This document shows, one piece after another, positions 8,533 through 20,000 of a stretch of 48,004 nt of DNA. The stretch is from Saprospirales bacterium (lineage in GTDB: Bacteria; Bacteroidota; Bacteroidia; Chitinophagales; Saprospiraceae), in NCBI GenBank assembly GCA_007695145.1, contig REEI01000090.1:1-48004 (forward strand), in the 5' to 3' direction. The notes below the pieces were generated by a model. It saw only the letters and a program-made list of their open reading frames with translations. It was not told the origin of the DNA and did not search any database. Made by a program: the position numbers and the translations under genes. How positions within the stretch are numbered: position 1 is the stretch's first letter; each line of letters starts with the position of its first letter.

Positions 8533-11500
8533 ATGGAAACCAAAAGAAATTTCAAACATTTATTCTACGAACAAATCAGGAGGTGCCTCCCACCAATTTA
8601 CTTTATTTGTTGGTTTGCACTTTCCCTTCCGGGATTTTCCATTGCCAACAACCCATCGGATCAATTTCAAGAGGGTATGGCAGTTCTCGCTCCGGGATTA
8701 GAAATAATTGCAATAGAAGACCTAGTCTGTCCAGGTATTGAAAATGGATTTTTGCATCTCAGTGTGGTGGGTGACTTTCCACCCTATGCTGTAGAATGGG
8801 AGTTCGACGGGCTTGTAGATCCGCTTCCTTTATTTAACGAACCTGAAAACGATAATTTGCAGTTTTTTTCGGTTGGAGTGGGCACATTGATCGTAACGGT
8901 AACTGATGTCGAGGGAGGTCAGGTGACAGGAGAATTCGTGTTTTTTGGCATCACCTCCAGCCCTGAAATAGAGGTTTCGCCCTCCATCAGTGAGTGCGAA
9001 AATGGAAAAGTAATGGTAGATTACGATGCCGATTTTATATCTATTCTTTCCGGTGGCATCAGCAATGAAGATGGACCTATAGCCTCATATCCTTTCGATG
9101 ATGAGCTGCTTCCTCCCGGTGACTATTTTGTATTTCTGGAATATGAATACACAGCCGATCCCGATCTCGGCAGTGTACAACCATCGGTTGTTTGCAGTGA
9201 AGAGATTTCTTTATCAGTACCCTTATTATCCCTGGATTTTATCTTGCGAGATCCTGAATTTCAAATAGAGGGTTGCAAGGGAAGAGGAACGGGAGAGCAC
9301 AGCGAACTCATCGATATTTCCAGCTGGCAATGGGGAACTTCCGCAAGAAACTCCTTCGGTGATACATTGGCTCAGAATTCTGGTTCTATTGACTCTTTTG
9401 TTTTTGATTGGGAAATCCTATTTCCTCCGGGATGCTCTAAAGAAGAAGTAGAGGAAATCGAAATCAAGATTTACGATCCCGATTCTGAGTGTGATACGGC
9501 CATAATAATCCTTATTGACCCTATCGATACCTTAAAAATATCGATTAATCCCGATGAGTCCGGACAGGGTGTAATAAGTGGTGAAATTAGTGGAGACTCT
9601 TCTTTGGTTGATGTTCATTTGGAAAAACTGGATACCTCTTCAGGAGAGTATGTGGTCGTCGATAGTATTATCGGACTGGAATTGGACTCCAATGGAATGG
9701 CTCAGGTAGTATTTGAGGGTTTGTCAGAGGGAGAGTACAGATTGCGAGTAACTGATGAGTGCGAGTGCTCAAAAACTTCGGATCCCATTGAAATTGAAGG
9801 ACCGCCGCCTCCTATAACTGCAGAAGTGGAAGGTATAGCCCCTACCGATAGTAGCCAATCTGACGGACAGATCAAAATTACCATAACCGAAGGGGCCAAT
9901 GACACCTTTAATATTGTATTGGTGGAGATTGATTCAATTACCGGAGATACATTGTCAATAGAGACCATATCAGATGCAGTTGCGGATAGTATGGGTTGTA
10001 TTATTCTGGCAGAATTGAGTCCAGGATTATATATAGTCGAAGTATCAGACCCGAAAGGCTTAAGGGAGACCTTCGTTTCAGCTCCTGTTTCAGTACCACC
10101 CTGGGAGTGTGAAATGGAAATAACCTTTGGCTCATCTGTGGTACCGATTACCTGCGCAGGGGATTCTACCCTCGTCACAGCCATTGTGCTGTCTGGAGTA
10201 CCACCCTATGTGTATTCCTTTAGTACCGGAGATGTTCAGGGCCCCACTCCCAATTCCAATGCAATTACCCCTGTTCCGGCAGGGACTCACTATGTAACCA
10301 TAACGGATGATCAGCCTTGCGAAAGAATTGACTCCATTACTATTACTGAACCCGAGGCGATAACGGTAGAAGTAATCTGTAGTGAAAGCTCCATTTGTCT
10401 GGGAGATACGGTAACCATTAGCGCTTCAGGTATGGGTGGAACAGGTAGTTTGACCTTTGAATGGAGCAATGGAGAGAGCGGAGAATCCATTGAAGTGACT
10501 TCATCAGGTGAGTATTGTGTAACGGTTACTGATGACAACGGATGTGAGCATGTAGCCTGCTGTGAGATTGAAAAATGTCCACAAATTGAAGCAGAAGCAT
10601 CGGGTACAGCTCCCACTGACTCCACCAATTCCGATGGACAAATAAAAATTACGGTAAACGAAGGGGCCAATGATACTTTTGACGTCATAGTTGTCCGTAT
10701 TGATACACTTACCGGTGATACCATATCTATCGATACCCTTATTGGAGTGGTGGCCGACAGTATGGGCTGTATCGTGATTGGCGATCTTGTTCCCGGATCG
10801 TATGAATTGGAAGTCTCTGATCCGTCGGGAGAAAGAGATCCCTGGGGAGGAAGTAGTGAAATACCTCCATTTGAATCGGAACCTGAATGCGACATTTCTG
10901 TAGCTATTGTCTGTCCATCTACACTGATTTGCCCGGGAGACTCAGCAGACTTTGTGCTGTCGGCCATAGTGACGGGAGGAAGTGGCAGCTACACCCTATC
11001 ATGGAGTACCGGGGAAAGTACAGAGGATATCACAGTGGATGAAGACGGCACTTACTGCGTGACAGTTGTTGACGATTCTATACCCGACTGTGAAGATGAG
11101 GCCTGCTGCGAAATTGAAATCGAAGAATGTCCTGAGATCGTGGTGGATTCCATCGTCTGTAGTGTCATTTGCCCCATGGATTCCACTGGTACAGCTTCGG
11201 TCTACGCTCACGGAGGGTGTGAACCGCTTAGCTATGAATGGAGCAATGGTGAATCGGGAGCTTCCATAGGGGGCTTGTCAGCAGGAACTTATTGCGTTAC
11301 CATTACCGATGCTCAAGGGTGTAAAGTGACCGTCTGTTGTGATGTTATTGAAGAGGATGACGAAAATCCGGTTGCAGAATGCGTGGATGAGCTGGAAGTT
11401 TTCCTGGATGAAAATTGCGAGGCAACGATAAGTCCGGAAGATATCGATAATGGATCAACCGATAATTGCGGCATACAGTCTATGGAACTGGATAGAACTG

Positions 11501-14500
11501 ATTTTGGCTGCGACGATGTTGATCTTAGCCCCATAACAGTAACCTTAACAGTTACGGATGTAGCAGGAAATACCGGCACCTGTGAGGCATTGGTTAGTGT
11601 ATTTGACACTATTCCACCAAGTATCATATGTCCGGCCGACATAACCGTGGATACAGATCCCGGACTTTGCAATGCACTTTTGCTTTTTCCGCCGGCTATG
11701 GCAGATGACAATTGCGGTTTGGCCGACCCCCCGATTGTCAACGACGGGCCAATTGGAGATGGATTTGCCAATATTACGGGAATTTACGGACTGGGAGAAA
11801 TTGTAATTACCTTCACCGCAGAGGATGTAAAAGGAAATCAAAGCCAATGCACCACAACTGTCAAAGTAGAGGACAACGAAAAGCCGGTGGTCATCTGTCC
11901 GCCAAATCAAACGATTTATATGGAGGACCCCTTTTGTCAGGGAATTGCCGATTATCCACCTGCAACAGCAACGGATAATTGTGGAATATCCCATATTACC
12001 TACTCTATACCCCTGGGTGAAATTATCTTCCCCATTTTTAACAATACGGTTTTGGTGACCGCATTTGATGTAAATGGAAATTTTGACACCTGTACATTTG
12101 AACTGATTTTGGAGGATACCATTGCACCCAAAATATTGGGATGTCCTACTGGAACTGTGGTGGTTCCAACGGATCCGGATGAGTGTTTTGCAACCAATCC
12201 CTACAATGTTGTAATTACTGACAACTGTCCGGGACTGGTGACTATCTTTGATCCACCCCAAGGGTTTCAATACCCTTTGGGCAATACACCCGTCACCATT
12301 ACTGCCATTGATGCTTCAAATAATACTACTACATGCTCATTTTCGGTAACCGTAGAAGATGATCAACCACCCACCTTTACCCTTTGTCCTACAAACTTTA
12401 CAGTATTTACCAATCCGGGTGAATGTTCCGGCAATGCTGTATTCTCTTTTATAGCAGTGGACAACTGCACTCCTGTAACCTTCTCCTCCAACTTTAATTC
12501 AGGTGACTTATTCCCAATTGGTACCTCCACCGTTGTAATTGTAGCCAGCGATGGGTTTAACAACCAATCCACCTGCTCATTCAATGTCACCGTAGAGGAT
12601 AACGAAAATCCTGAGGCAGTTTGTCAGAATGCCACCATTTCACTCAATGCCAATGGTATGGCAACTCTCTCTCCCTTACTGGTTGATAATGGGTCTACCG
12701 ATAATTGCGGAATTGTATCCCGGGTGGTAAGTCCCAACATGTTTAACTGCTCAGATATTGGAATGGATTCGGTTGTGCTAACGGTTTCAGATGCAGCAGG
12801 AAATGTTGACAGTTGTTCAGCTGAGGTGACCATAGTCGATAATCTCCCACCTACTGCCACTTGCAAGGATTTAACCGTTCATCTCAATGCAATGGGGTCC
12901 TACGATTTAGATCCTCAGGATATAGATGACAATTCAACGGACAATTGCGGCATAGAAACCTGGAATGCTGTACCAAATACATTCAGCTGTGCGAATATCG
13001 GTCAGGTAAATGTAGTCTTAACAGTAATCGACAGCTCTGGAAATACTGACAATTGCAATGCTATGGTGACTGTATTGGATACCATAAAGCCGGATGCCAA
13101 TTGCATTGCAGGTCCTCTTGTACTTGACTTGGGCGGACTCAATCAAATCACCCTGCTACCTGCCGATATAGACAATATGTCAACGGACAACTGCACCATC
13201 GCAAATATGAGCTTGAGTCAGGAAATATTCACCTGTGACGATCTTGAGGTTTTGGTAGGTGGTATTATGGTTACTTTGACTGTAACAGATCAAAGTGGAA
13301 ATACAGATGAATGTCAAACCGAGGTCGAAATTACTGACATTACTCCGCCCGTTGCCCTTTGCAGAAGTGGAGTTGCCTATTTGGATGAGAATGGTGAGGT
13401 AATTCTGAATCCCAATGTGGTGGACAATGGATCAGACGACAACTGTGATTTTAGTTTATCTGTTTTTCCCAACGCCTTTGATTGCAATAATATAGGGGAT
13501 ACGATTATCGTAACCCTAACCGCAGTTGACAGTTCCGGTAATCAAGACGATTGTCTAACATTTGTTACAGTAGCTGATAGCCTTCCGCCTGACCTCAGCT
13601 GTCCGGATGATTTCCTTCTGATCATTGCTCCGGGAGAAACAGAGGGTTTTGTTGCACTGGACAGTGCAATGGCTACTGACAACTGCACGAATGTTACTAT
13701 TGTCAACAGTTATAATGCAGGGGGAGCTGATGCAAGTGATACCTATCCTCTTGGAACAACCTCAGTAGTTTTCACTGCAACTGATGACTTTGGCAACGTT
13801 TCAGATTGTGAGACAGAAGTAATCGTTTCCAATTTGCCGACTCAAACAATAGCCGGGGAGGTTTATACCGAGAATTTCACATCCATCAATGAAGCGTTTA
13901 TGCATGTGACAGATACTATGGGAAATGTGGTTTTAGTTGACACAACCAATACGGATGGGGAATATGAATTCTCTCTACCCTGGGGTAGCACGGTTACGGT
14001 TAGTCCGGTAAAGGATACCAACCATCTCGATGGGGTGACGACCATAAGCTTGATTATTATTCAAAGGCACATACTCCTCATCGACACTTTGAATTCTCCT
14101 TACAAAATGATTGCAGCAGATATCAACAAAGACGGAGTCATTTCGACTTCGGATTTGGTTGAGATGCAAAGTGTGATTTTGGGGATACTTCCTAATTTCC
14201 TAAACAATACCTCCTACAGATTTACGCCGGAGGATTATGTGTTTGCCAATCCATCGAATCCGCTGCTTGAAAATTGGCCGGAGGAAAAAACCTATGTCAA
14301 TATCACTCAGGACTCCTTAAATGAGGATTGGGTAGCTATTAAAATTGGCGATGTCATTGGGGCAACCACCGGCATGAGATATATCAGCGGAGAAGTTGAT
14401 TTTCTGCTTGAAGCCGTCAAGAATGAGGATGGCACTACAGATATTGTCATGGGACCTGCCTACGACTTCTATTTGTCAGGATATCAGTTGGAACTCGAAC

Positions 14501-15075
14501 TGGATCCGGCTCAATTGAGCCTGTTGGAGATTGATTTTGATCGTTCCTCCCTTCCCGGAATTACTCACAACAACTTCCATTTCGACAAGGAAAATGCTGT
14601 GTTGCGAACCAATTGGTGGAATCAGCAGGATATATCATTACAGGCGGAAAATGAGTTTTTCAGGCTTAGAGTGAAGGAAGGGCTTGATAAAGTTGACTTG
14701 AGCTCAGCCATTAAACTCAACTTGCGAGGCTCCCTTTGGGAGAGTGAAGCCTATGCAGGAAATGGAACTCAGTGGCTCAGACCGAATCTGTTGTGGAAGG
14801 AAAAATATACAACAGCTGAGTATAAGTTGTATCAAAATCGCCCCAATCCATTTACGGGTGAAACAATTATTTCATTCCTCTTGCCGAAACCAATGGATGC
14901 TGTACTGGAGGTGTCCGATGTTGATGGAAGGGTGGTCAAGCGCCTTGAAATCCCGGCTCGTGAAGGGCTGAATGAATTTTCGCTGGAGACAGGAGAGCTC
15001 TCTGAAGGAATTTACTTCTACAGGGTAATGACCGATCAATGGTCGGCCACCAAAAAAATGATCCTGATGAGATAA
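8533..15075 (+). CDS. Giant T9SS-exported surface protein (SprB/HYR repeats)
   Basis: 2180 residues. A hydrophobic signal segment (IYFICWFALSLPGFSIA) ends near residue 37. The N-terminal 500 residues are beta-rich and unassigned. A module of about 90 residues beginning APTDS..SDGQIKIT occurs twice (nt about 9819 and 10588), interleaved with about four SprB-like repeats (residues about 535-600, 612-682, 789-862, 870-939; WSNGES, VTVTDDNGC). About 820 residues of HYR-like modules follow (944-1766; repeated NGSTDNC and VTDxAGN). The end matches the upstream gene: regulatory-like module, dockerin-like DINKDGVIS, beta-sandwich and type A T9SS sorting domain. The very acidic, Cys-paired, Asn/Asp-rich composition suits an extracellular filament or adhesin; function is inferred from family only. 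Confidence 0.88.
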   Translation: METKRNFKHLFYEQIRRCLPPIYFICWFALSLPGFSIANNPSDQFQEGMAVLAPGLEIIAIEDLVCPGIENGFLHLSVVGDFPPYAVEWEFDGLVDPLPLFNEPENDNLQFFSVGVGTLIVTVTDVEGGQVTGEFVFFGITSSPEIEVSPSISECENGKVMVDYDADFISILSGGISNEDGPIASYPFDDELLPPGDYFVFLEYEYTADPDLGSVQPSVVCSEEISLSVPLLSLDFILRDPEFQIEGCKGRGTGEHSELIDISSWQWGTSARNSFGDTLAQNSGSIDSFVFDWEILFPPGCSKEEVEEIEIKIYDPDSECDTAIIILIDPIDTLKISINPDESGQGVISGEISGDSSLVDVHLEKLDTSSGEYVVVDSIIGLELDSNGMAQVVFEGLSEGEYRLRVTDECECSKTSDPIEIEGPPPPITAEVEGIAPTDSSQSDGQIKITITEGANDTFNIVLVEIDSITGDTLSIETISDAVADSMGCIILAELSPGLYIVEVSDPKGLRETFVSAPVSVPPWECEMEITFGSSVVPITCAGDSTLVTAIVLSGVPPYVYSFSTGDVQGPTPNSNAITPVPAGTHYVTITDDQPCERIDSITITEPEAITVEVICSESSICLGDTVTISASGMGGTGSLTFEWSNGESGESIEVTSSGEYCVTVTDDNGCEHVACCEIEKCPQIEAEASGTAPTDSTNSDGQIKITVNEGANDTFDVIVVRIDTLTGDTISIDTLIGVVADSMGCIVIGDLVPGSYELEVSDPSGERDPWGGSSEIPPFESEPECDISVAIVCPSTLICPGDSADFVLSAIVTGGSGSYTLSWSTGESTEDITVDEDGTYCVTVVDDSIPDCEDEACCEIEIEECPEIVVDSIVCSVICPMDSTGTASVYAHGGCEPLSYEWSNGESGASIGGLSAGTYCVTITDAQGCKVTVCCDVIEEDDENPVAECVDELEVFLDENCEATISPEDIDNGSTDNCGIQSMELDRTDFGCDDVDLSPITVTLTVTDVAGNTGTCEALVSVFDTIPPSIICPADITVDTDPGLCNALLLFPPAMADDNCGLADPPIVNDGPIGDGFANITGIYGLGEIVITFTAEDVKGNQSQCTTTVKVEDNEKPVVICPPNQTIYMEDPFCQGIADYPPATATDNCGISHITYSIPLGEIIFPIFNNTVLVTAFDVNGNFDTCTFELILEDTIAPKILGCPTGTVVVPTDPDECFATNPYNVVITDNCPGLVTIFDPPQGFQYPLGNTPVTITAIDASNNTTTCSFSVTVEDDQPPTFTLCPTNFTVFTNPGECSGNAVFSFIAVDNCTPVTFSSNFNSGDLFPIGTSTVVIVASDGFNNQSTCSFNVTVEDNENPEAVCQNATISLNANGMATLSPLLVDNGSTDNCGIVSRVVSPNMFNCSDIGMDSVVLTVSDAAGNVDSCSAEVTIVDNLPPTATCKDLTVHLNAMGSYDLDPQDIDDNSTDNCGIETWNAVPNTFSCANIGQVNVVLTVIDSSGNTDNCNAMVTVLDTIKPDANCIAGPLVLDLGGLNQITLLPADIDNMSTDNCTIANMSLSQEIFTCDDLEVLVGGIMVTLTVTDQSGNTDECQTEVEITDITPPVALCRSGVAYLDENGEVILNPNVVDNGSDDNCDFSLSVFPNAFDCNNIGDTIIVTLTAVDSSGNQDDCLTFVTVADSLPPDLSCPDDFLLIIAPGETEGFVALDSAMATDNCTNVTIVNSYNAGGADASDTYPLGTTSVVFTATDDFGNVSDCETEVIVSNLPTQTIAGEVYTENFTSINEAFMHVTDTMGNVVLVDTTNTDGEYEFSLPWGSTVTVSPVKDTNHLDGVTTISLIIIQRHILLIDTLNSPYKMIAADINKDGVISTSDLVEMQSVILGILPNFLNNTSYRFTPEDYVFANPSNPLLENWPEEKTYVNITQDSLNEDWVAIKIGDVIGATTGMRYISGEVDFLLEAVKNEDGTTDIVMGPAYDFYLSGYQLELELDPAQLSLLEIDFDRSSLPGITHNNFHFDKENAVLRTNWWNQQDISLQAENEFFRLRVKEGLDKVDLSSAIKLNLRGSLWESEAYAGNGTQWLRPNLLWKEKYTTAEYKLYQNRPNPFTGETIISFLLPKPMDAVLEVSDVDGRVVKRLEIPAREGLNEFSLETGELSEGIYFYRVMTDQWSATKKMILMR

Positions 15076-15147
15076 GGCCAAAATTAAGCTATTCTTGGTT
15101 TCCAAATTTCAGGAATGAGTGATGTGGGGGTGCTTCGGTGCCCCCCT
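13959..15147 (+). repeat. Long direct repeat, copy 2
   Basis: Partner of 7042-8230. It encodes the last roughly 370 residues of the 2180-aa protein and its terminator. The sequence appears identical from about 14066 to 15074. Confidence 0.85.
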
Positions 15148-15152
15148 TTTTT
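15126..15152 (+). terminator. Intrinsic terminator of the 2180-aa protein gene
   Basis: GGGGGTGC, the extra-stable C(TTCG)G loop and GTGCCCCC, followed by a T tract (15147-15152). It belongs to the duplicated block and separates the surface-protein genes from the methionine cluster. Confidence 0.87.
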
Positions 15153-15304
15153 AATGTTTTCTCTATTCTTTGACTAGTGAGTAAGCTGGAAGTAGTGCCT
15201 GCTAGCCCTAAATTTTATTGACCCGGATGAAAAATTCCGGCCCGATAAAGACCTTCTCAAATAAGGCCACAATCAGGTATTTTTAAAAATTTAACATCCT
15301 ATGA

Positions 15305-15335
15305 TTTGCAAATGTAAAATTACGCCATAGATTTG
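15305..15335 (+). promoter_or_regulatory. Consensus promoter of the metY leader
   Basis: TTTG at 15305-15308, an exact 19-bp spacer and TAGATTTG at 15328-15335: a perfect match to the Bacteroidota consensus and the best promoter in the window. It predicts a transcript start near 15341, which leaves a leader of about 270 nt before metY. That is long for this genome, where other promoter boxes lie about 4-50 bp from the start codon. Confidence 0.75.
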
Positions 15336-15346
15336 CAGCATCATTA

Positions 15347-15403
15347 ATGATGAGTGCTGGTGGAACCACAAATCTTCATATCAACTCAATTATTTATCAA
15401 TAA
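15347..15403 (+). CDS. Possible first leader ORF (18 codons)
   Basis: ATG ATG opens an 18-codon frame (MMSAGGTTNLHINSIIYQ) right after the predicted transcript start. It has no run of one amino acid and may be chance. It is followed by a 12-bp perfect palindrome, CGGAGGCCTCCG, at 15406-15417. Listed because of its position; weak. Confidence 0.2.
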   Translation: MMSAGGTTNLHINSIIYQ

Positions 15404-15437
15404 ATCGGAGGCCTCCGGTATTATTTCTAATTCACTT

Positions 15438-15491
15438 ATGTGCTGCTGCTGTTGTATGTCAACCATTTCGGGCTGCAGTACTGAATATTAA
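15438..15491 (+). CDS. Candidate cysteine leader peptide MCCCCCMSTISGCSTEY
   Basis: A 17-codon ORF in the metY leader. Five Cys codons (TGC TGC TGC TGT TGT) follow the ATG directly, and a sixth Cys lies at codon 13. It ends with TAA at 15489-15491, about 30 nt before a strong hairpin. Amino-acid runs in leader ORFs are the hallmark of attenuation control: a ribosome short of the charged tRNA stalls and changes downstream RNA folding. Cysteine fits because metY incorporates sulfide. Both Cys codons are used, so it is not a pure triplet repeat, although the first part (GCTGCTGCTG) is low-complexity. The peptide itself probably has no function. Translation is inferred. Confidence 0.6.
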   Translation: MCCCCCMSTISGCSTEY

Positions 15492-15519
15492 TTTTTAAAA
15501 TCAGAAAATTTTTATCCAT

Positions 15520-15587
15520 GCTGAATCCCGGAAAGAGGGGATTCAGCAAGTAATCTATTTGTTTACCCCCTCCGGTTCAGTTTTCTT
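15520..15587 (+). promoter_or_regulatory. Candidate attenuator with mutually exclusive hairpins
   Basis: Hairpin 1: GCTGAATCCC (15520-15529) pairs perfectly with GGGATTCAGC (15538-15547) around an 8-nt loop. Hairpin 2 uses the same bases: CTGAA (15521-25), CCGG (15528-31) and AGGGG (15536-40) pair with CCCCT, CCGG and TTCAG in 15567-15580, giving 14 bp with two bulges, followed directly by TTTTCTT (15581-15587), as in an intrinsic terminator. A third partner, CTGAAT at 15481-15486 inside the leader ORF, can pair with ATTCAG at 15541-15546. Pairings were found by hand; which form is 'on' is not settled. Confidence 0.5.
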
Positions 15588-15607
15588 AACCATTTTAAAG
15601 CAAATAG

Positions 15608-16918
<1,311 letters not shown>

Positions 16919-16953
16919 CAGTTGAGGTTAAAATAGTTTGATATCAGATCATT

Positions 16954-17017
16954 GGATTGGGTGCATCCCTCAGAAACAGGCAATCACTGAGGGGTGCAAC
17001 TGATCCTGCTTTTTTTT
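16954..17017 (+). terminator. Strong terminator between metY and the metX-thrA fusion
   Basis: GGATTGGGTGCATCCCTCAG (16954-16973) pairs with 16987-17006 across a 13-nt loop. One G-A mismatch and a few G-T wobbles interrupt about 19 bp, and eight T follow at 17010-17017. It lies 35 bp after the metY stop and 28 bp before the next start codon. It should uncouple the two genes, at least partly. Confidence 0.8.
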
Positions 17018-17045
17018 AAATTGTTGACATCCAAAAATTTTAAAG

Positions 17046-20000
17046 ATGAACCAAGGTGCTGAAGTTTTACAGCTGAAAGGAAAATATGAATTGGAAAATG
17101 GCGGTGTACTTGAAAACCCAAAAATCGCATTTCACAAATGGGGAGAGTATCAACCAGACCACAAAAAAACCATTTGGGTGTGTCATGCACTGACCGCAAA
17201 CAGTGACGTATTTGAATGGTGGCCGGGTTTGTTTGGCTATGATGCCTATTTCAATCCGGATAAGTATTTTATCATCTGTGCCAATATTCAAGGTTCACCT
17301 TATGGCTCAACGTCACCATTGGACATCAACCCTAATACTGGAACTCCCTATTTCAGTGCTTTCCCCAGGCTCACCATAAGGGATCTGGTAAAGTTTCACA
17401 TACTTTTGAGGAAAGAATTGGGAATCCAAAACATAGACCTACTGATAGGAGGATCCATCGGTGGTTATCAGGTTCTAGAGTGGGCTTACCTGGAGCCCGG
17501 CAAGATCGATAAAATTGCTGTTTTGGCCAGTAGCGCAGTCAATTCTCCCTGGTCGGCAGCATTCAATGAAACTCAGCGCAAAACCATAGAGCGGAGCCCG
17601 GATTGGGGTCAGCCAATTCCAGAAGCCGGAATGGAGGGAATGAAAACCGCCAGAGGTGTTGCCCTTTTGTCTTACCGCAATTACAAGCTGTATCAGAAAA
17701 CCCAGCAACCGCTGAATAGCAACTTTTTGTTCCCGGATCGGGCTCCATCTTATCAGAATTATCAAGGTGATAAACTTGCCGGACGATTCAACGCCTGGTC
17801 CTATTACTTTTTGACCCATGCCATGGACAGCCACAATATGGGCAGGAATAGAGGTGGAATACAAAATGCATTGCGTTCCATTCGATCGCAGGCTGTCATT
17901 GTAGCTTATGAAGACGACCTCTTATTTCCCAATTCAGAGCAAGAACTACTCGCCTCTGAAATTCCCGGAGCAGTTTATAAATTGATCAACACAGATTTTG
18001 GACATGATGGCTTCTTGTTGGAAGTTGAAAAACTAAGAGCCATTTTAAGTGATTTCCTCAATGGGAAAAATGGTCTTCTGACTCGAAAACTTCTGAAGTT
18101 CGGGGGAAAAGCCCTCTCAAACGAAATTGGACTTGAAAGATCATTGGAAATAGTGAAGACTGAATTTAAAAAAGGTCCCATTTCACTGGTAGTTTCTGCC
18201 AGAGCTGACACCACCGCAAAATTGCAGCAGCTGACGGAAATGGCTGCCAGGGGTGAAGACTACGGCCAATTGCTGAAAGAAGTAATTGAATACCAGCTCT
18301 TCAAAGCCCCCAGAGAACTTATTCAAGCTGAGATAGATGAATTAAAAGCCGGTTTGAGGGCAATTGAAACCTTGGGGTGGTCCGAGAAAACAGCAGTGGA
18401 CAAGGTGCTTGCTCAGGGAGAATTGATGAGTGCAAAAGTAATTGGGTCATTGCTCGAGAAAAGTGGATTTGACATCGCTTTAGTGGATGCCAGACATTAT
18501 ATTTTCCTTCTAAAGGATGGAAAGCTGGATGAGGAGAACTCCAGGGAGGCTATTGAAAGGCTGATGATTTCGCTTGGGGAAAAAACCACCCCGGTGATTA
18601 CCGGATTTATCGCATCTGATCATATGGGTCGAACTACCAACCTCGGCTTGAATGGAAGCAATTACTCAGCTTCGCTGATAGCTGCTTATTCCAATGCCTC
18701 AGAAATTCAAAATTGGACAGATGTCAACGGATTGTTTTCTGCCAATCCAAAAATTGTGCCCGAAGCAGATGCCATACCTGAACTCTCTTATTCTGAGGCC
18801 AATGATCTGGCAAATTTTGGAGCCCACATTCTTCACTCCAAAACGCTGCAACCATTGATGAAGAAGGAAATCCCCTTCCGAATTCTGAACTTTTTAGAAC
18901 CCAAAGCTCCCGGAACACTGATCTCGGGAAAAAAATCCAAAGGTAGCGCCAAAGCGGTCACTGTGGTTGAGGATATTGCTCTGGTTGTAATAGAAGGCAA
19001 TGGATTGCTGGGAAAAATTGGCATTGATGAGAGAATATTCAGCACTTTGAGTAAAAGGGGAATCAATGTGCGCCTGATTTCTCAGGCTTCATCAGAACGG
19101 GAAATTGGTTTTGTGATCGAAGAAGGGGATGGAGAGCTGGCGGTAGAAGAATTGAAAAAAGAATTTGGCACAGATATTTCCGCCGGTGACATTTCGAGTA
19201 TTGATCTCAATAGCGATATTGCCGCAGTTGTGATTATTGGACGACACAGTCAGGCACTTGCCCGAGCGGTCGTTGGCCTGAACCGGCATAAGATTCCCGT
19301 TCATTTAATTTCTCACAGTATTCGCGGCAGGCATATCAGTTTGATTGTCCATAGAAACAATTTAGATAAGGCCGTTAGGGTAGTGCATGAAGCAGTTTTT
19401 CTAAAGCCTTCACCTCTCAATGTTTTTGCAATTGGTAAAGGCGAGGTGGGATCTGAGTTTATACGGCAACTGCTCAACGGCCAAAAGTCCGGGCCGGGAA
19501 ATAGGATTAGGCTGATAGGGGTTGCGGACAGTCAGAGATTTGCCTGTAATAAATATGGAATAGGTGACAACTGGAGAGAGGAATTGGCAAATGGTCAGGC
19601 CTCCCGTCTTAGAGACATCATAAGGGCCATAGACCAAACAGGTTTGCACAAGGTGGTTATTGTTGACAATACTGCCAGTGAGGAGCTGGCCTTCGAGTAT
19701 ATTACTCTTGTTCAGAGCGGATATCATTTAGTGAGTTCCAATAAAAAAGCCAATGCAGCTGACTACTCCTACTACAATAGACTGAGAAATGCCCTTGAGC
19801 TTCACAAGCGGGAGTACAATTATGAAACCAATGTTGGAGCAGCTTTGCCGATTGTACAATGTATCGCTCAGATGAGGGCTGCCGGGGCGGGAATTCACCA
19901 GGTCAATGGAGTGTTTAGTGGGTCCCTGAGTTATATTTTCAATCGGTTTTCCGTAGAGGAGGTAAGGTTTTCGGCCGTATTGAAAGAGGCAAAAAAGTTA

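Noticed and set aside
11545-12270. 241-codon minus-strand frame inside the giant surface protein, and similar ones at 9702-10184 and 10311-10967
   Set aside because: These are antisense shadows of the repetitive HYR/SprB region with no own features; the sense frame is complete.
15438-15456. The Cys run as a mere GCT microsatellite
   Set aside because: Only part is a clean triplet repeat. Mixed TGC/TGT codons, the start and stop, the hairpins and the sulfur gene downstream favour a leader peptide, though the doubt is kept in the confidence value.
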